Notes: generated by a model not told the origin, from the letters alone. A stretch of 64,000 nt of DNA from Novipirellula herctigrandis (GCA_007859835.1 SJPJ01000002.1:266744-330743); one strand, 5' to 3'. Numbered from the stretch's first letter, positions 1 through 8,851 are shown. Numbers and translations are program-made.

Positions 1-1
1 C

Positions 2-802
2 CCCAAGGAAGTCGGTGTGGGCGGACCAAGTGTGTTAGCATTGGACGCAACAAATGACGCGGTTCAATTGGCACCTGCTAAACCGATCATCGTTCAACAG
101 GAACCAACGATTCGGGAAGCTGCCCCGATTGGCGACCAATCCAAGACAGCGACGCTAAGCAAGAAGCGTTATCGTCCGCCAGTGGACGTTAAAGCTCCGC
201 CAATATCAATGGAAAGGCCTGCGGTAGATCGGACCGCGTCGATTATTCGACCGTCGATCAAAGCAGTAGAGGCTCCGCGTTTGGACAGTCCGAACCGGCA
301 ATCGATGGTGATTCGAGGAACCGAATCGGCCCCATCGACCGCGGGTTCACGACAACCCGTTCCGCTTTATATGAACCGTGCTCAAGTACGATCATTGACG
401 ATCCACGGCGAACTGCGGCGTGTGAGTGTGCAGGATAAAAATGTTTGCCGAGCGTTCGCTTCGGGTTCCAATCAGATCAAACTGATCGGAGCCGGCAATG
501 GCGTCACACGATTGGTCGTGTGGGCCGACACATCGGGGGACTCACGAACCAAAGTGCGGCACTTTGACATTCATGTCCAAGACGCAGTCGACGCAACGGG
601 TGATTCGATCCGTCACAAGATCGAAATTCTAAACCGCACGATCGCGAAGGCGTTTCCACAAAGCGATGCCCGTGTGGAAACAGTCGGAAACGAGCTTGTT
701 ATTCGTGGCGATTGTTCGAGTGAACAGTCGGCGAAGCAGATCGTTCGGATGGTTCGCAAAACTTGCTTGGTTCCCGTTCGTGACGAACTCGGCGTTCGCT
801 AG
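2..802 (+). CDS. Pilus-assembly N-domain / BON-domain protein, 5' end cut off by the window
   Basis: The reading frame is open to the first base, so the gene starts upstream; the GTG at 17 is only the first start-type codon inside the window. A Pro/Ala-rich linker is followed by a segment (about residues 120-195) resembling the N-terminal domain of CpaC/RcpA-type secretins, with the typical run 'VSVQDKNVCRAF' and then 'GVTRLVVWAD'. The last 70 residues resemble a BON domain. The protein stops where the secretin channel domain would begin, so this is an envelope protein with secretin-accessory domains, not a channel. Such domains act in the periplasm at pilus or secretion machines. Its neighbour at 895 is an outer-membrane barrel. 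The only other pilus genes here (cpaF, tadB, tadC) are 50 kb away. Confidence 0.7.
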   Translation, partial: PKEVGVGGPSVLALDATNDAVQLAPAKPIIVQQEPTIREAAPIGDQSKTATLSKKRYRPPVDVKAPPISMERPAVDRTASIIRPSIKAVEAPRLDSPNRQSMVIRGTESAPSTAGSRQPVPLYMNRAQVRSLTIHGELRRVSVQDKNVCRAFASGSNQIKLIGAGNGVTRLVVWADTSGDSRTKVRHFDIHVQDAVDATGDSIRHKIEILNRTIAKAFPQSDARVETVGNELVIRGDCSSEQSAKQIVRMVRKTCLVPVRDELGVR

Positions 803-894
803 TTTCATTCCATTTTCAACCTAACAACCCTTTACCAACCTGTCACACCCTGCGGTGTCCTTCGATACATCCGCGGTATCTACGAGGTTCGATC

Positions 895-2208
895 ATGAAG
901 ATCCGTTCAATTAAAAAACGATTCGGTAGCACAGCCGTTCGCACGCTTGCGGCTTGCGGGCTTCTGGCTGGCAGCTTGGTCGCTTCCAACGCTCACGCCC
1001 AATCAGGTTTGGTAAACGCGTTTGAGACGCCTGCAAAGGCAACCAACGTTCAGCAAACCGCCGCGTCAAATTCACGGTCGATCAAACACGGCGACCAAGA
1101 ATTCGCAGTAATGACGGCCGAAGGCGTTCCAACAGCAGCAAGTGCTGGACGGGTTGCGACGCTGGGAAGCATGCCTACGAGTGAGCTCAACGGTGGGGTG
1201 ACCCAAACCAGCTGCTTATCGTGCGGAACCTCCTGCGGCGGCTCATGCCCTGGCGGGTCGTATGGTGGCATGTATGGCGGCTCATGCAATACCGGCAGCT
1301 GTGGCAACTACGGCGGATATGGATCATCGATGGGCGGTGGATGCGGAATCCCATGCCGACCCTATCGCTTCGCGATGGTGGAAGCCCTGTACATGGAACA
1401 TCAAGGCGATGCGCCTCAGTTACTAGGCTCGAATTTCCAAAGTGCCGAGTTTGACTTTGAATGGGGATCAAGAATCACCGTCGGCATGGTTCCCGATTGT
1501 GTTCACGGGATGGAAACCACGTTTGTTGGCCCATTCAATTGGGACTTGCAATCCTCATCGACCTTCACACCACCATTGGCGTTCGACACGGTTAGTAGCG
1601 ATCGGCTATTAGGGCCGTTCATGGCACCATTCACCGACGTCGTCGCCGACCGAGCCACTTACGAAGCCGATTACTGGAGCATCGAAGCCAACAAGACACT
1701 TGTAGGTTGGGATGTCGCCAAACTGTTGATCGGCGGTCGCTACATCGACTATGACGAACTGTATCGCTACGGATTCTCGAATGACACCGGCGAACAAGCG
1801 GTTCTTCAGAGCGAAACCGAAAACTCGCTTTACGGTATGCAGGTTGGTCTCGACATGCTGTTCCCAACATCGTGCCACGGCTACATGGACTTTCGTGGAC
1901 GAGCGGGCGGCTACTTGAACTTCGCGGAGTCCGACGTACGCGGATTCAACACTGCCGGAGCAACCGTCTTTGCAAATGACGACGACCTCGAACTCGCAGG
2001 CGTCTTTGAGTTGGGAGCCGGATACCGTTACGAACTGGGCGAAATGCTAACGCTTCGAGCAGGCGGCGAAATGTGGTACGTCACCGGAATCGCAGACGCA
2101 CCAACACAATTGTCCAACGTCGTTCGACGAGGATCAGGTCAAAGCATCGCTATCGACGATGACTTTTTCGTGATCGGTGTCAACTTCGGTGCTCAGATGA
2201 AGTTCTAG
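895..2208 (+). CDS. BBP7-family outer-membrane beta-barrel protein
   Basis: 437 residues. A signal peptide (residues 1-36, Lys/Arg-rich start, hydrophobic core, AHA cleavage site) is followed by a variable region. Residues about 102-155 form a Gly/Ser/Cys-rich stalk with many CG/SCGG repeats. The C-terminal 280 residues have the alternating aromatic/polar pattern of a transmembrane barrel and end in a Phe ('AQMKF'), typical of outer-membrane proteins. The order matches the planctomycete BBP7 family, whose function is not established. The cysteine density suggests disulfide cross-linking in the envelope; that is inference. A GAGG ribosome site lies just before the ATG, and a strong hairpin terminator follows 31 nt after the stop. 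Confidence 0.8.
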   Translation: MKIRSIKKRFGSTAVRTLAACGLLAGSLVASNAHAQSGLVNAFETPAKATNVQQTAASNSRSIKHGDQEFAVMTAEGVPTAASAGRVATLGSMPTSELNGGVTQTSCLSCGTSCGGSCPGGSYGGMYGGSCNTGSCGNYGGYGSSMGGGCGIPCRPYRFAMVEALYMEHQGDAPQLLGSNFQSAEFDFEWGSRITVGMVPDCVHGMETTFVGPFNWDLQSSSTFTPPLAFDTVSSDRLLGPFMAPFTDVVADRATYEADYWSIEANKTLVGWDVAKLLIGGRYIDYDELYRYGFSNDTGEQAVLQSETENSLYGMQVGLDMLFPTSCHGYMDFRGRAGGYLNFAESDVRGFNTAGATVFANDDDLELAGVFELGAGYRYELGEMLTLRAGGEMWYVTGIADAPTQLSNVVRRGSGQSIAIDDDFFVIGVNFGAQMKF

Positions 2209-2239
2209 AAAGTAACGACACGGAACATCGCAACAATCA

Positions 2240-2269
2240 AAGGCTAGGTTGAAAGACCTAGCCTTTTTT
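2240..2269 (+). terminator. Rho-independent terminator of the BBP7 gene
   Basis: A perfect 10-bp stem (2240-2249 with 2256-2265) with a 6-nt loop is followed at once by a six-T run. It lies between two convergent genes and ends transcription of the barrel gene. Confidence 0.9.
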
Positions 2270-2280
2270 CGTATTCCACT

Positions 2281-2365
2281 CGGTCAACACTGCCCAACCG
2301 GGGCCAACACTGCCCAACCGGGGCCAACACTGCCCAACCGGGGCCAACACTGCCCAACTGGGGCC
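2281..2365. repeat. 20-bp tandem repeat, about four copies
   Basis: The unit GCCAACACTGCCCAACCGGG is repeated about 4.2 times, nearly perfectly; the last copy has one C-to-T change. It fills the gap between the BBP7 terminator and the end of mqnC. A frame through it encodes only repeat peptides and is not considered a gene. Confidence 0.92.
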
Positions 2366-2382
2366 AGCCTCCGGCGGACGCC

Positions 2383-3549
2383 TCACATCAACTGCACAAG
2401 CTTGCTTCCGCCAACCGCCTCTCGGGCAGCTTGGCGGTTGGCATCGATTGCTTTTCGCTCTTGCTCGTGCGATACCAGCTCGTATCGCACATTCCGCTGG
2501 CGGGCCTCGTAACCCGATTCCTCAATCGCCTCGCGGATTTGGTCGAGTGTCAAAAAATGGACCGTCCCAGCTTCGGCAACGACGTTCTCTTCCAACATCA
2601 AACTGCCCATATCGTTGGCACCAAACTGCAATGCCAATTGACCAATCTTCAAGCCTTGCGTCACCCAACTGCTTTGTAAATTCGGCACGTTGTCGAGGAA
2701 CAAACGTGACACCGCCAATGTCTTCAAATACTCAAAAGATCCCACCGGTGAAATATGATCTAAATCCGTATGGTCCGGCTGGAAGGTCCATCCAATGAAT
2801 GCAGTGAATCCGTTGGTTTCATCTTGTAACCGTCGAATACGATCAAGATGCTCGATCCGCTCTGCCAATGTCTCGACATGCCCGAACATCATCGTCGCAC
2901 TACTGACTCCACCGAGTTGATGCCATACTCGCATCACATTGAGCCAATCGTCCGTCATGACCTTGCCGCGCGTGATCTCGTTTCGAACGCGGTCCACTAG
3001 AATCTCGGCACCACCACCCGGGATACTCCCCAAACCAGCATCCTTAAGTCGCTCAAGGACTTCCTCGAGCGGCAAGTGGTTGACTTTGGTGAAGTGATAG
3101 AGCTCTGGTGGACTAAACCCGTGGACATTGACATCGGGGAACGCCGACTTGATGTCACGGAGCATCTCTTCGTACCAATCCAACTTGAACTTCGGATGCA
3201 ATCCGCCCTGCAACAAAATTTGGTTCCCGCCAAGGTCAACCGTTTCTTGGATCTTCGCCAGCAATTCCTCACGCGGTAGCACGTAACCATCACTACTCTT
3301 GGGACTGCGGTAAAACGCACAAAAGTCGCAAACCGCTGTGCATATATTCGTGTAGTTAATATTCCGATCGATGTTGTACGTTCGATAAGGTTCCGGATGC
3401 ATGCGCCGCGAAACCGTATCGGCCGCCAAACCGAGCGATGCTAGATCGTGACTTTCGAGTAAACGTTGGCCTTCATCGGTCGTCAACCGCTCGCCATCAA
3501 TCGCCTTGTCAAGAATGTCACGGATAGAAGAAGGAACAGGAGCAATCAT
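2383..3549 (-). CDS. mqnC: Cyclic dehypoxanthine futalosine synthase, radical SAM enzyme of menaquinone synthesis
   Basis: 388 residues, full length for MqnC. The radical-SAM cluster motif is C70-TAV-C74-DF-C77, followed by 'AFYRSPKSSDGYVL', typical of the MqnC/MqnE group; the GGxNQILLQGG region follows at about residue 115. The enzyme cyclises dehypoxanthine futalosine in the futalosine route to menaquinone. It starts inside the stop codon of mqnA (4-nt ATGA overlap), so the two are translationally coupled. MqnE, MqnB and MqnD are not in the window. Confidence 0.93.
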   Translation of the reverse strand: MIAPVPSSIRDILDKAIDGERLTTDEGQRLLESHDLASLGLAADTVSRRMHPEPYRTYNIDRNINYTNICTAVCDFCAFYRSPKSSDGYVLPREELLAKIQETVDLGGNQILLQGGLHPKFKLDWYEEMLRDIKSAFPDVNVHGFSPPELYHFTKVNHLPLEEVLERLKDAGLGSIPGGGAEILVDRVRNEITRGKVMTDDWLNVMRVWHQLGGVSSATMMFGHVETLAERIEHLDRIRRLQDETNGFTAFIGWTFQPDHTDLDHISPVGSFEYLKTLAVSRLFLDNVPNLQSSWVTQGLKIGQLALQFGANDMGSLMLEENVVAEAGTVHFLTLDQIREAIEESGYEARQRNVRYELVSHEQERKAIDANRQAAREAVGGSKLVQLM

Positions 3550-4349
3550 GAGGAACGTAAGTCAATCGAGGAATCGTAATGTGGAATTAAATCAAGGGAT
3601 ACGGCGCGGCGATGAAATTCAGCCAAACCGTTCTGCTCGCCGACGCCAAAAGTGTAGTGCAAATTTTCGGCAAAGTACCGGAACAAGTCTTCGTTAGTCA
3701 GCCCATGAGTCGCTGCGTCACGAGCAGCAATTTCTTCGAGCGAAGCCAAACCGTCGTCACGTGACGCTTCGAGCCTTTCGCTCAGCCCGCTCGTATCGAC
3801 CCCTGGCCGAGCAACCCATAGCGCGAACACAAAGGGCAATTCTGACCAACGACACCACCGGTCGCCAAGGTCCCAAATTTCGCGATAACAACGTGGCGGT
3901 GGATGCATCGCACGATCACCGATAAGTAGGACTGCGTCGGCATCGACGTGTTCGGGCGATTGGTCGATCGATAGTGGCACAATTTCGGGCCGCAGACCGT
4001 GCATTTCCCAAAGCAATACTTGCACCAATGCAGCACTGGTTCGGCTTCCTTCATCAAGCGCAAGCCGCCCTATTTGATTCGCTCCGACGCGGCTGAGCAA
4101 ACGAACGCTCCACACCGGACCGCGACATGCGATTACGGCATTGGAAACCATTTGGTAGCTTCGCTCGGCCAAAAATTCGACCGACGGAATCAACGCGACG
4201 TCCAATTTCCCTCGTCGTAGATCATCCGCCAAGCGACTCGGCAAATTGAACGTAAGCTCACCGAAACCACCTAGCCGCTCGCGCAGCCCATGAACCAACG
4301 GTTTGGTGTTAAGGTAAGAAACCGCACCGATTCGTAAGTGGTTTTTCAT
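3546..4349 (-). CDS. mqnA: Chorismate dehydratase, first step of the futalosine menaquinone pathway
   Basis: 267 residues from the preferred ATG at 4349. The frame runs further upstream to 4391, but the family signature 'MKNHLRIGAVSYLNTKPL' begins exactly here. The fold is a periplasmic-binding-protein type, with 'LTFNLPSRLADDLRRGKLDVALIP' in two short blocks near residues 30-55. MqnA removes water from chorismate to give 3-enolpyruvylbenzoate. The stop overlaps the mqnC start by 4 nt. About 90 nt separate it from the co-directional rluA-type gene upstream. Confidence 0.92.
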   Translation of the reverse strand: MKNHLRIGAVSYLNTKPLVHGLRERLGGFGELTFNLPSRLADDLRRGKLDVALIPSVEFLAERSYQMVSNAVIACRGPVWSVRLLSRVGANQIGRLALDEGSRTSAALVQVLLWEMHGLRPEIVPLSIDQSPEHVDADAVLLIGDRAMHPPPRCYREIWDLGDRWCRWSELPFVFALWVARPGVDTSGLSERLEASRDDGLASLEEIAARDAATHGLTNEDLFRYFAENLHYTFGVGEQNGLAEFHRRAVSLDLIPHYDSSIDLRSS

Positions 4350-4442
4350 GGAAGAGTTTGTTACGCGAAAAAAACAAGGATTCGGACACACTCTGAGAAC
4401 CGAAATTGCATCGCCCCCGCAACCGCCGTGCCGGTGCGTAGC

Positions 4443-5141
4443 TTACACAATTTGAAAAAATTCGTCTGCCTCGCACTTTACCGTGACGATAACGCCCGTT
4501 TGGGGGTGATGAAACGAGATCGATTCAGCGTGCAGCAATATCCGCTCCGAATCAGCACCCGCAATCTCCGTCGGTAATTCGCGGCCTCGGTAGAGCCTAT
4601 CACCCAAAATCGCGTGGCCTCGCATCGCGGCTTGGATTCGCAATTGGTGCATCCGCCCGGTATGCGGCTCGAGTCGAACAAGCGAACAATCGCGATCCTT
4701 CGAATACCCGAGCATCGTCATTCGCGTTTCCGCCCGCTTTGCCCCCAAGCATGTCGCCTCGCAGACTTCTCCACGCGCTTGATCAGGAACCTTTCGGATG
4801 AAGTCACACCACGTTCGCTGCTCTTCGGGAAATTCACATTTTCCACTCACCACCGCGAGATAGTGTTTTTGAACTTTTCGAGCGGCAAACTGATCGCTCA
4901 ATAATTTGGCAACCCGTTTTCGTAGTGCCACTAACACAACACCGCTGACGTTGCGATCAAGACGATGAACCATCGCTATATAATCGGACCGACCGGCAAA
5001 CTGCATGCGAAGTTGTGTTTCGAGGCTATCGACGCCTAGTGGTGCCTGCGTCAAAATGTCAGCAGGCTTTTCGACTGCGATCATCGACTCACTATCCCAA
5101 AGGATCTTTACTTCACGTTTCACTTCCGAACCATCCAACAC
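4443..5141 (-). CDS. RluA-family pseudouridine synthase
   Basis: 232 residues, with the catalytic block 'HRLDRNVSGVVLVA' (Asp62 is the expected nucleophile) and the downstream motif 'LEPHTGRMHQLRIQ' of the RluA/RsuA superfamily, followed by 'GDRLYRG'. There is no N-terminal S4 domain, as in RluA, RluE-like and TruC members; which RNA position is modified cannot be told. It is the first gene of the minus-strand run leading into mqnA. A nested inverted repeat (5169-5231) lies just upstream and may be part of its leader or an operator. Confidence 0.88.
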   Translation of the reverse strand: MLDGSEVKREVKILWDSESMIAVEKPADILTQAPLGVDSLETQLRMQFAGRSDYIAMVHRLDRNVSGVVLVALRKRVAKLLSDQFAARKVQKHYLAVVSGKCEFPEEQRTWCDFIRKVPDQARGEVCEATCLGAKRAETRMTMLGYSKDRDCSLVRLEPHTGRMHQLRIQAAMRGHAILGDRLYRGRELPTEIAGADSERILLHAESISFHHPQTGVIVTVKCEADEFFQIV

Positions 5142-5433
5142 CAGGCTGCTTCAATGAGCGCACAAAAAAACGAGAGATCCCGGCCACGACGACAAATGGC
5201 AAACCATTTATCGATCGACGAATCTCTCGTTAAGCTAATTTGTAAAGTGTCGTGCGTTTCCGTCAAGTGATGAAATCGGTCAACGCAATCAGAACGATCT
5301 ACAGCGCAGCCCCATCAAGGACCAACGCAAGCATCGAAAACGCTTTACAATCAACCTCTTCAATCATCGACTAGGCTTTGCACATCGACACACGCTATTG
5401 CTCTAATGACGCCCCCTGATCGCGTACTGGTTT
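5142..5433. other. Divergent intergenic region, about 290 nt
   Basis: The space lies between the minus-strand pseudouridine synthase and the plus-strand DHPS-like gene. Apart from the nested inverted repeat at 5169-5231 I see no tRNA, small ORF or clear promoter; both promoters are expected here. Confidence 0.6.
5169..5231. promoter_or_regulatory. Nested inverted repeat upstream of the pseudouridine synthase
   Basis: An outer perfect 10-bp inverted repeat (5169-5178 with 5222-5231, AACGAGAGAT) encloses a second one (AAATGG, 5194-5199, with CCATTT, 5204-5209, loop CAAA). It sits 28-90 nt upstream of the minus-strand rluA-type start and about 200 nt upstream of the divergent DHPS-like gene. 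No T-tract follows, so it is not a plain terminator. It may be a structured leader or an operator. Confidence 0.45.
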
Positions 5434-6834
5434 ATGCTAAGAACGATTCAACCCTGCCCTGAACACCACTACTATTTTGTGACCGGCAAGCTTGCCGAAC
5501 CCATGGTTCGTGAGACGGTCGATCGGCTCGCGAAACAATTTGGATTCGCATACTCCATTGGCGTCATGCCGATCACCGTAGCAGCGTTGATCACTCCCAA
5601 GTGGCTGATCCGTCATTTGAATCCACCATCCATTGCAACGCACGTCGTTGTCTCGGGCCATCTCGACACAGGGCACAACGAGCTCGACTCGCAAGTCCAA
5701 ATACCCGTAATTTACGGCCCAAACGATTGCCGCGAGATGGCGGCAGTCTTCGGAGAAACTCGCTCGATCGATCCGCCGACAGACTACGACATCCAAATCA
5801 TCGCCGAAATCAATCATGCACCGCGACAAGACCTACAATCCGTTGTATCGCGAGCCGCCCAGCTGGTTTCATGCGGAGCAAACGTGATCGACTTTGGTTG
5901 CGACCCTTCGAATCGGTGTCTCCAAATCGGCGACTACATCGCTGCATTGGTCGATCAAGGGATCTCCGTTTCGGTCGACACTTTCGATAGCTGGGAAGCC
6001 GCCGAAGCAACACGGCATGGTGCTTCGTTAGTGCTATCGGTCAATTCATCCAATCGCGATCAAGCTGTTGATTGGGGTGTCGAGGTCGTGGCGATTCCCG
6101 ACACTCCTTGCGACAAAAAAAGTTTTGAAAAAACTATCGATTTTTTATCGAAACATGGTGTAACGACACGATTGGATCCCATTTTGGAACCGATCGGAAC
6201 TGGTTTTGCAAACAGCTTGCTCCGCTATACCGAAACGCGCCGCGACTATCCCGAACATGAAATGATGATGGGCATCGGTAACTTAACTGAGCTTACCGAA
6301 GTCGATTCGGCGGGAGTGAATTTTTTGTTGCTAGGTATTTGTCAAGAACTTGGTATTCGCAGCGTATTGACTACCGAAGTGATTAACTGGGCCCGTTCAT
6401 CCGTACGCGAATGTGATGCGGCGCGGCGACTGGTGCACTACAGTGTGAAAAAACGAGTGCCACCCAAGCATTTGAGTCACGATTTGGTGATGTTACGCGA
6501 TGCGCGTCTTCATCCCTATACGAAACAAGCGATCGAATCGCTTGCAACATCGATTAGAGACAACAACTATCGAATCCTTGCGGAAAACGATTCACTTTAT
6601 TTGCTGGCTGCAAACGTGTTGATTTCCGGCAGCGATCCGTTCGAGATGTTCCAAGAATTGCTTGATCGACCTGAATCCGATAACGTCGACGCTGGACATG
6701 CATTTTACTTGGGTTACGAAATGGCAAAAGCCTCACTCGCGTTGCAGTTAGCAAAACAATACAACCAAGATCAATCCTTAGACTGGGGACTTTTGACGGA
6801 GCCTGAAAACCGGCACCGAATCAGGCGCAAATAG
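5434..6834 (+). CDS. Dihydropteroate-synthase-like protein with DUF6513-type N-domain, probably tetrahydromethanopterin-related
   Basis: 466 residues. The N-terminal 130 residues open with 'HYYFVTGKLAE' and 'TVAALITPKWLIRH', matching the N-terminal domain of DHPS-related proteins of methanogens and C1-metabolising bacteria. The middle (about 145-330) is a DHPS-like TIM barrel: 'GANVIDFGCDP' corresponds to the pterin-binding GAxIIDIG segment and 'ISVSVDTFDSWEA' to the next strand. The true FolP PABA site is not obvious. Planctomycetes carry methanopterin-type C1 genes, and the next two genes (pabB, DUF167) fit a pathway that consumes para-aminobenzoate. The exact reaction is not known to me. 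Confidence 0.8.
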   Translation: MLRTIQPCPEHHYYFVTGKLAEPMVRETVDRLAKQFGFAYSIGVMPITVAALITPKWLIRHLNPPSIATHVVVSGHLDTGHNELDSQVQIPVIYGPNDCREMAAVFGETRSIDPPTDYDIQIIAEINHAPRQDLQSVVSRAAQLVSCGANVIDFGCDPSNRCLQIGDYIAALVDQGISVSVDTFDSWEAAEATRHGASLVLSVNSSNRDQAVDWGVEVVAIPDTPCDKKSFEKTIDFLSKHGVTTRLDPILEPIGTGFANSLLRYTETRRDYPEHEMMMGIGNLTELTEVDSAGVNFLLLGICQELGIRSVLTTEVINWARSSVRECDAARRLVHYSVKKRVPPKHLSHDLVMLRDARLHPYTKQAIESLATSIRDNNYRILAENDSLYLLAANVLISGSDPFEMFQELLDRPESDNVDAGHAFYLGYEMAKASLALQLAKQYNQDQSLDWGLLTEPENRHRIRRK

Positions 6835-6900
6835 TCGCCTCACGTCGAATGCAGCTCAAACGACTCTCCAATGTCGCATTTGGCGATTGGCATTTTCTAT

Positions 6901-6976
6901 TGAACCTCGTCTACACTGAACCTCGTCTACACTGAACCTCGTCTACACCATGATTTGCTTACACCATGATTTCCTC
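6901..6976. repeat. Two consecutive 16-bp tandem repeats running into the pabB start
   Basis: TGAACCTCGTCTACAC is repeated three times (6901-6948). ACACCATGATTTGCTT (6945-6960) is then followed by a near copy (6961-6976), which duplicates the pabB start region. The duplication gives two ATGs 16 nt apart (6950 and 6966), of which only 6966 is in the pabB frame. Confidence 0.9.
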
Positions 6977-8423
6977 GACATCGCACGCAGAAGCGTTTCC
7001 TGTTGTTCGACGACTGCCACCGAAATTTTCCATTTCGGAAGTTTTTCCTGCGTTTGCTTCGCGGACAGGGTGCCTTTGGTTTGATTCCGTCCCTTCAACC
7101 GACCTGTCGTTGGCGTCCGGCTTGTCGGGCGATTCAAGTTTGCCGCTTGCTCGCTATTCGTTCTTGATGTCCGATCCAATCGACACATTGATTGCCCATT
7201 GCGGTGCCAACGATCCTTGGCCCGTGCTCAACCGATGGGTGAGTCGACTGCCATTAATGCCACGTCACGATTTGCCCCCCATGCAAGGCGGTATCGCAGG
7301 TTTAATCGGTTATGAAGCGGCAACCTGGCTTGAATCGGTAGGCTTATCGCCCAACGAGGACTTTCCGACCCCCGCGATGTCACTCGGTCTTTACGATTGG
7401 ACCATCGCAACCGACCATGCCCAAAAAAACTCGTGGCTCATTAGCCAAGGGTTCACGGCAAACAACGAGCCGAAAGATTCGCCCAGCGAACGCGAACATC
7501 GAGCCATCCGCCGCGCCGATGAAATCGAGACGATCATTGAACGCGCAATGCGGGTGGCCCATTCAAAACGTGAATCGGACGCGGTGGATTTCGAAGGTCC
7601 ATCCGAATCGGTCACAAGCAATTTTTCGAGCGAACAATTTCGCATTTGTGTAAGCACGATCATCGACCGCATCCGAGCGGGTGATTTTTTTCAAGCCAAC
7701 TTGGCTCAACGACTTTTGCACCCCGAAACGCTTCCGCCACCAAAGCTGTATCAGCGACTACGTGCTGCGAATCCAGCACCCTACAGCGTATTCTACCACG
7801 GCGACGGATTTGACGTGCTAAGTAGCTCGCCGGAGGCGTTCTTAAAACTTAGCGACGGAACCGTCGAAACCCGTCCGATCAAAGGAACGGTTCCTCGCAC
7901 CGGCGACGTGGCCAACGACCAAATACTCGCCAATGGGCTTTTACAGAGCAAAAAGGATCGTGCTGAAAACATCATGATCGTTGACCTGATGAGAAACGAC
8001 TTGTCGCGAGTTTGCACCGACGACAGTGTTCGCGTTCGCAAGCTGTGCCAAATCGAGCGTTACCAATTCGTCCAGCATTTGGTATCGATCGTCGTAGGAA
8101 AATTGCGAAATGACCAAAACGTTGTCGATCTATTAAAGGCATGTTTCCCAGGTGGCAGTGTCACCGGAGCCCCAAAGATCGAAGCGATGCGAACGATTGC
8201 CGAATTGGAACCACACAGACGCGGTCCCTACTGTGGATCGATGGGGTACATCAGTTGCACGGGAGACGCCGAATTCAACATTTTGATTCGCACCATTACG
8301 TCGACCGGCGGCTATTGGCAAATCCCCGTTGGTGGTGGCATCACCGCCCGAAGTGTTCCCGAGGCTGAAGAAACTGAAACGTGGACCAAAGCCAAGGGAC
8401 TACTGCGAGCATTACCGAAATGA
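6966..8423 (+). CDS. pabB: Aminodeoxychorismate synthase component I
   Basis: 485 residues. The chorismate-binding domain fills the C-terminal half and has the family motifs 'RPIKGTVPRTGD', 'KDRAENIMIVDLMRNDLSR', 'GGSVTGAPKIEAM' and, at the end, 'IPVGGGITARSVPEAE', with a complete active site. The reaction converts chorismate to 4-amino-4-deoxychorismate for para-aminobenzoate. TrpE is the alternative, but the pterin context favours PabB. No glutaminase (pabA) or lyase (pabC) is adjacent. The start lies inside a 16-bp duplication. The stop overlaps the next gene by 4 nt. Confidence 0.88.
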   Translation: MISSTSHAEAFPVVRRLPPKFSISEVFPAFASRTGCLWFDSVPSTDLSLASGLSGDSSLPLARYSFLMSDPIDTLIAHCGANDPWPVLNRWVSRLPLMPRHDLPPMQGGIAGLIGYEAATWLESVGLSPNEDFPTPAMSLGLYDWTIATDHAQKNSWLISQGFTANNEPKDSPSEREHRAIRRADEIETIIERAMRVAHSKRESDAVDFEGPSESVTSNFSSEQFRICVSTIIDRIRAGDFFQANLAQRLLHPETLPPPKLYQRLRAANPAPYSVFYHGDGFDVLSSSPEAFLKLSDGTVETRPIKGTVPRTGDVANDQILANGLLQSKKDRAENIMIVDLMRNDLSRVCTDDSVRVRKLCQIERYQFVQHLVSIVVGKLRNDQNVVDLLKACFPGGSVTGAPKIEAMRTIAELEPHRRGPYCGSMGYISCTGDAEFNILIRTITSTGGYWQIPVGGGITARSVPEAEETETWTKAKGLLRALPK

Positions 8424-8713
8424 TTCAAATCGAAGCGAAAGCCAACGATTGCCTTTTTCAAGTACATGTGACACCGAAGTCAAAACGGCCATCGATCGGT
8501 GGGTTGCACGATGGTGCGCTGCGGGTTTCTGTAGCGGAGCCCGCGGATAAAGGAAAAGCGAACAAAGCAGTCACCCAAGCAATTGCGTCGCTGTTGAAAG
8601 TTGCCAAATCACGGGTGGAAGTGCTCAGAGGGGAAACCTCACGGCGAAAAACGATCCGAGTCCGCGACGTGACGATCGAAGAACTAAAACCGATTGCGGA
8701 CCTAGCACTTTGA
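8420..8713 (+). CDS. DUF167 / YggU-family small protein
   Basis: 97 residues from the ATG at 8420, which overlaps the pabB stop (ATGA). The sequence 'LFQVHVTPKSKR' and 'LRVSVAEPADKGKANKAV' is diagnostic of the YggU/UPF0235 fold; the C-terminus has 'VEVLRGETSRRKTIRV'. The family has no settled biochemical role. Translational coupling to pabB suggests a link to the pterin/PABA genes upstream, but the family also occurs elsewhere in genomes. Confidence 0.85.
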   Translation: MIQIEAKANDCLFQVHVTPKSKRPSIGGLHDGALRVSVAEPADKGKANKAVTQAIASLLKVAKSRVEVLRGETSRRKTIRVRDVTIEELKPIADLAL

Positions 8714-8851
8714 CGTTGCTTAAGGCGGTAATCAGCCTCCTTCACCCGATAGCCTCAAGGCGCACGATCAATTACAGTGTGACCCACTAGCAATTGTCTC
8801 GTGGTGAGGATTCGATACTCCCCAAAAGCCTATTTCAGCCAGAGTTCCTGC

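Noticed and set aside
2281..2365. CRISPR-like array
   Set aside because: The units are directly adjacent with no spacers and no cas genes are present; the same holds for the other tandem repeats.
2249..2512. 87-codon frame through the 20-bp repeat
   Set aside because: It encodes repeat peptides read from the terminator and repeat, and overlaps the end of mqnC.
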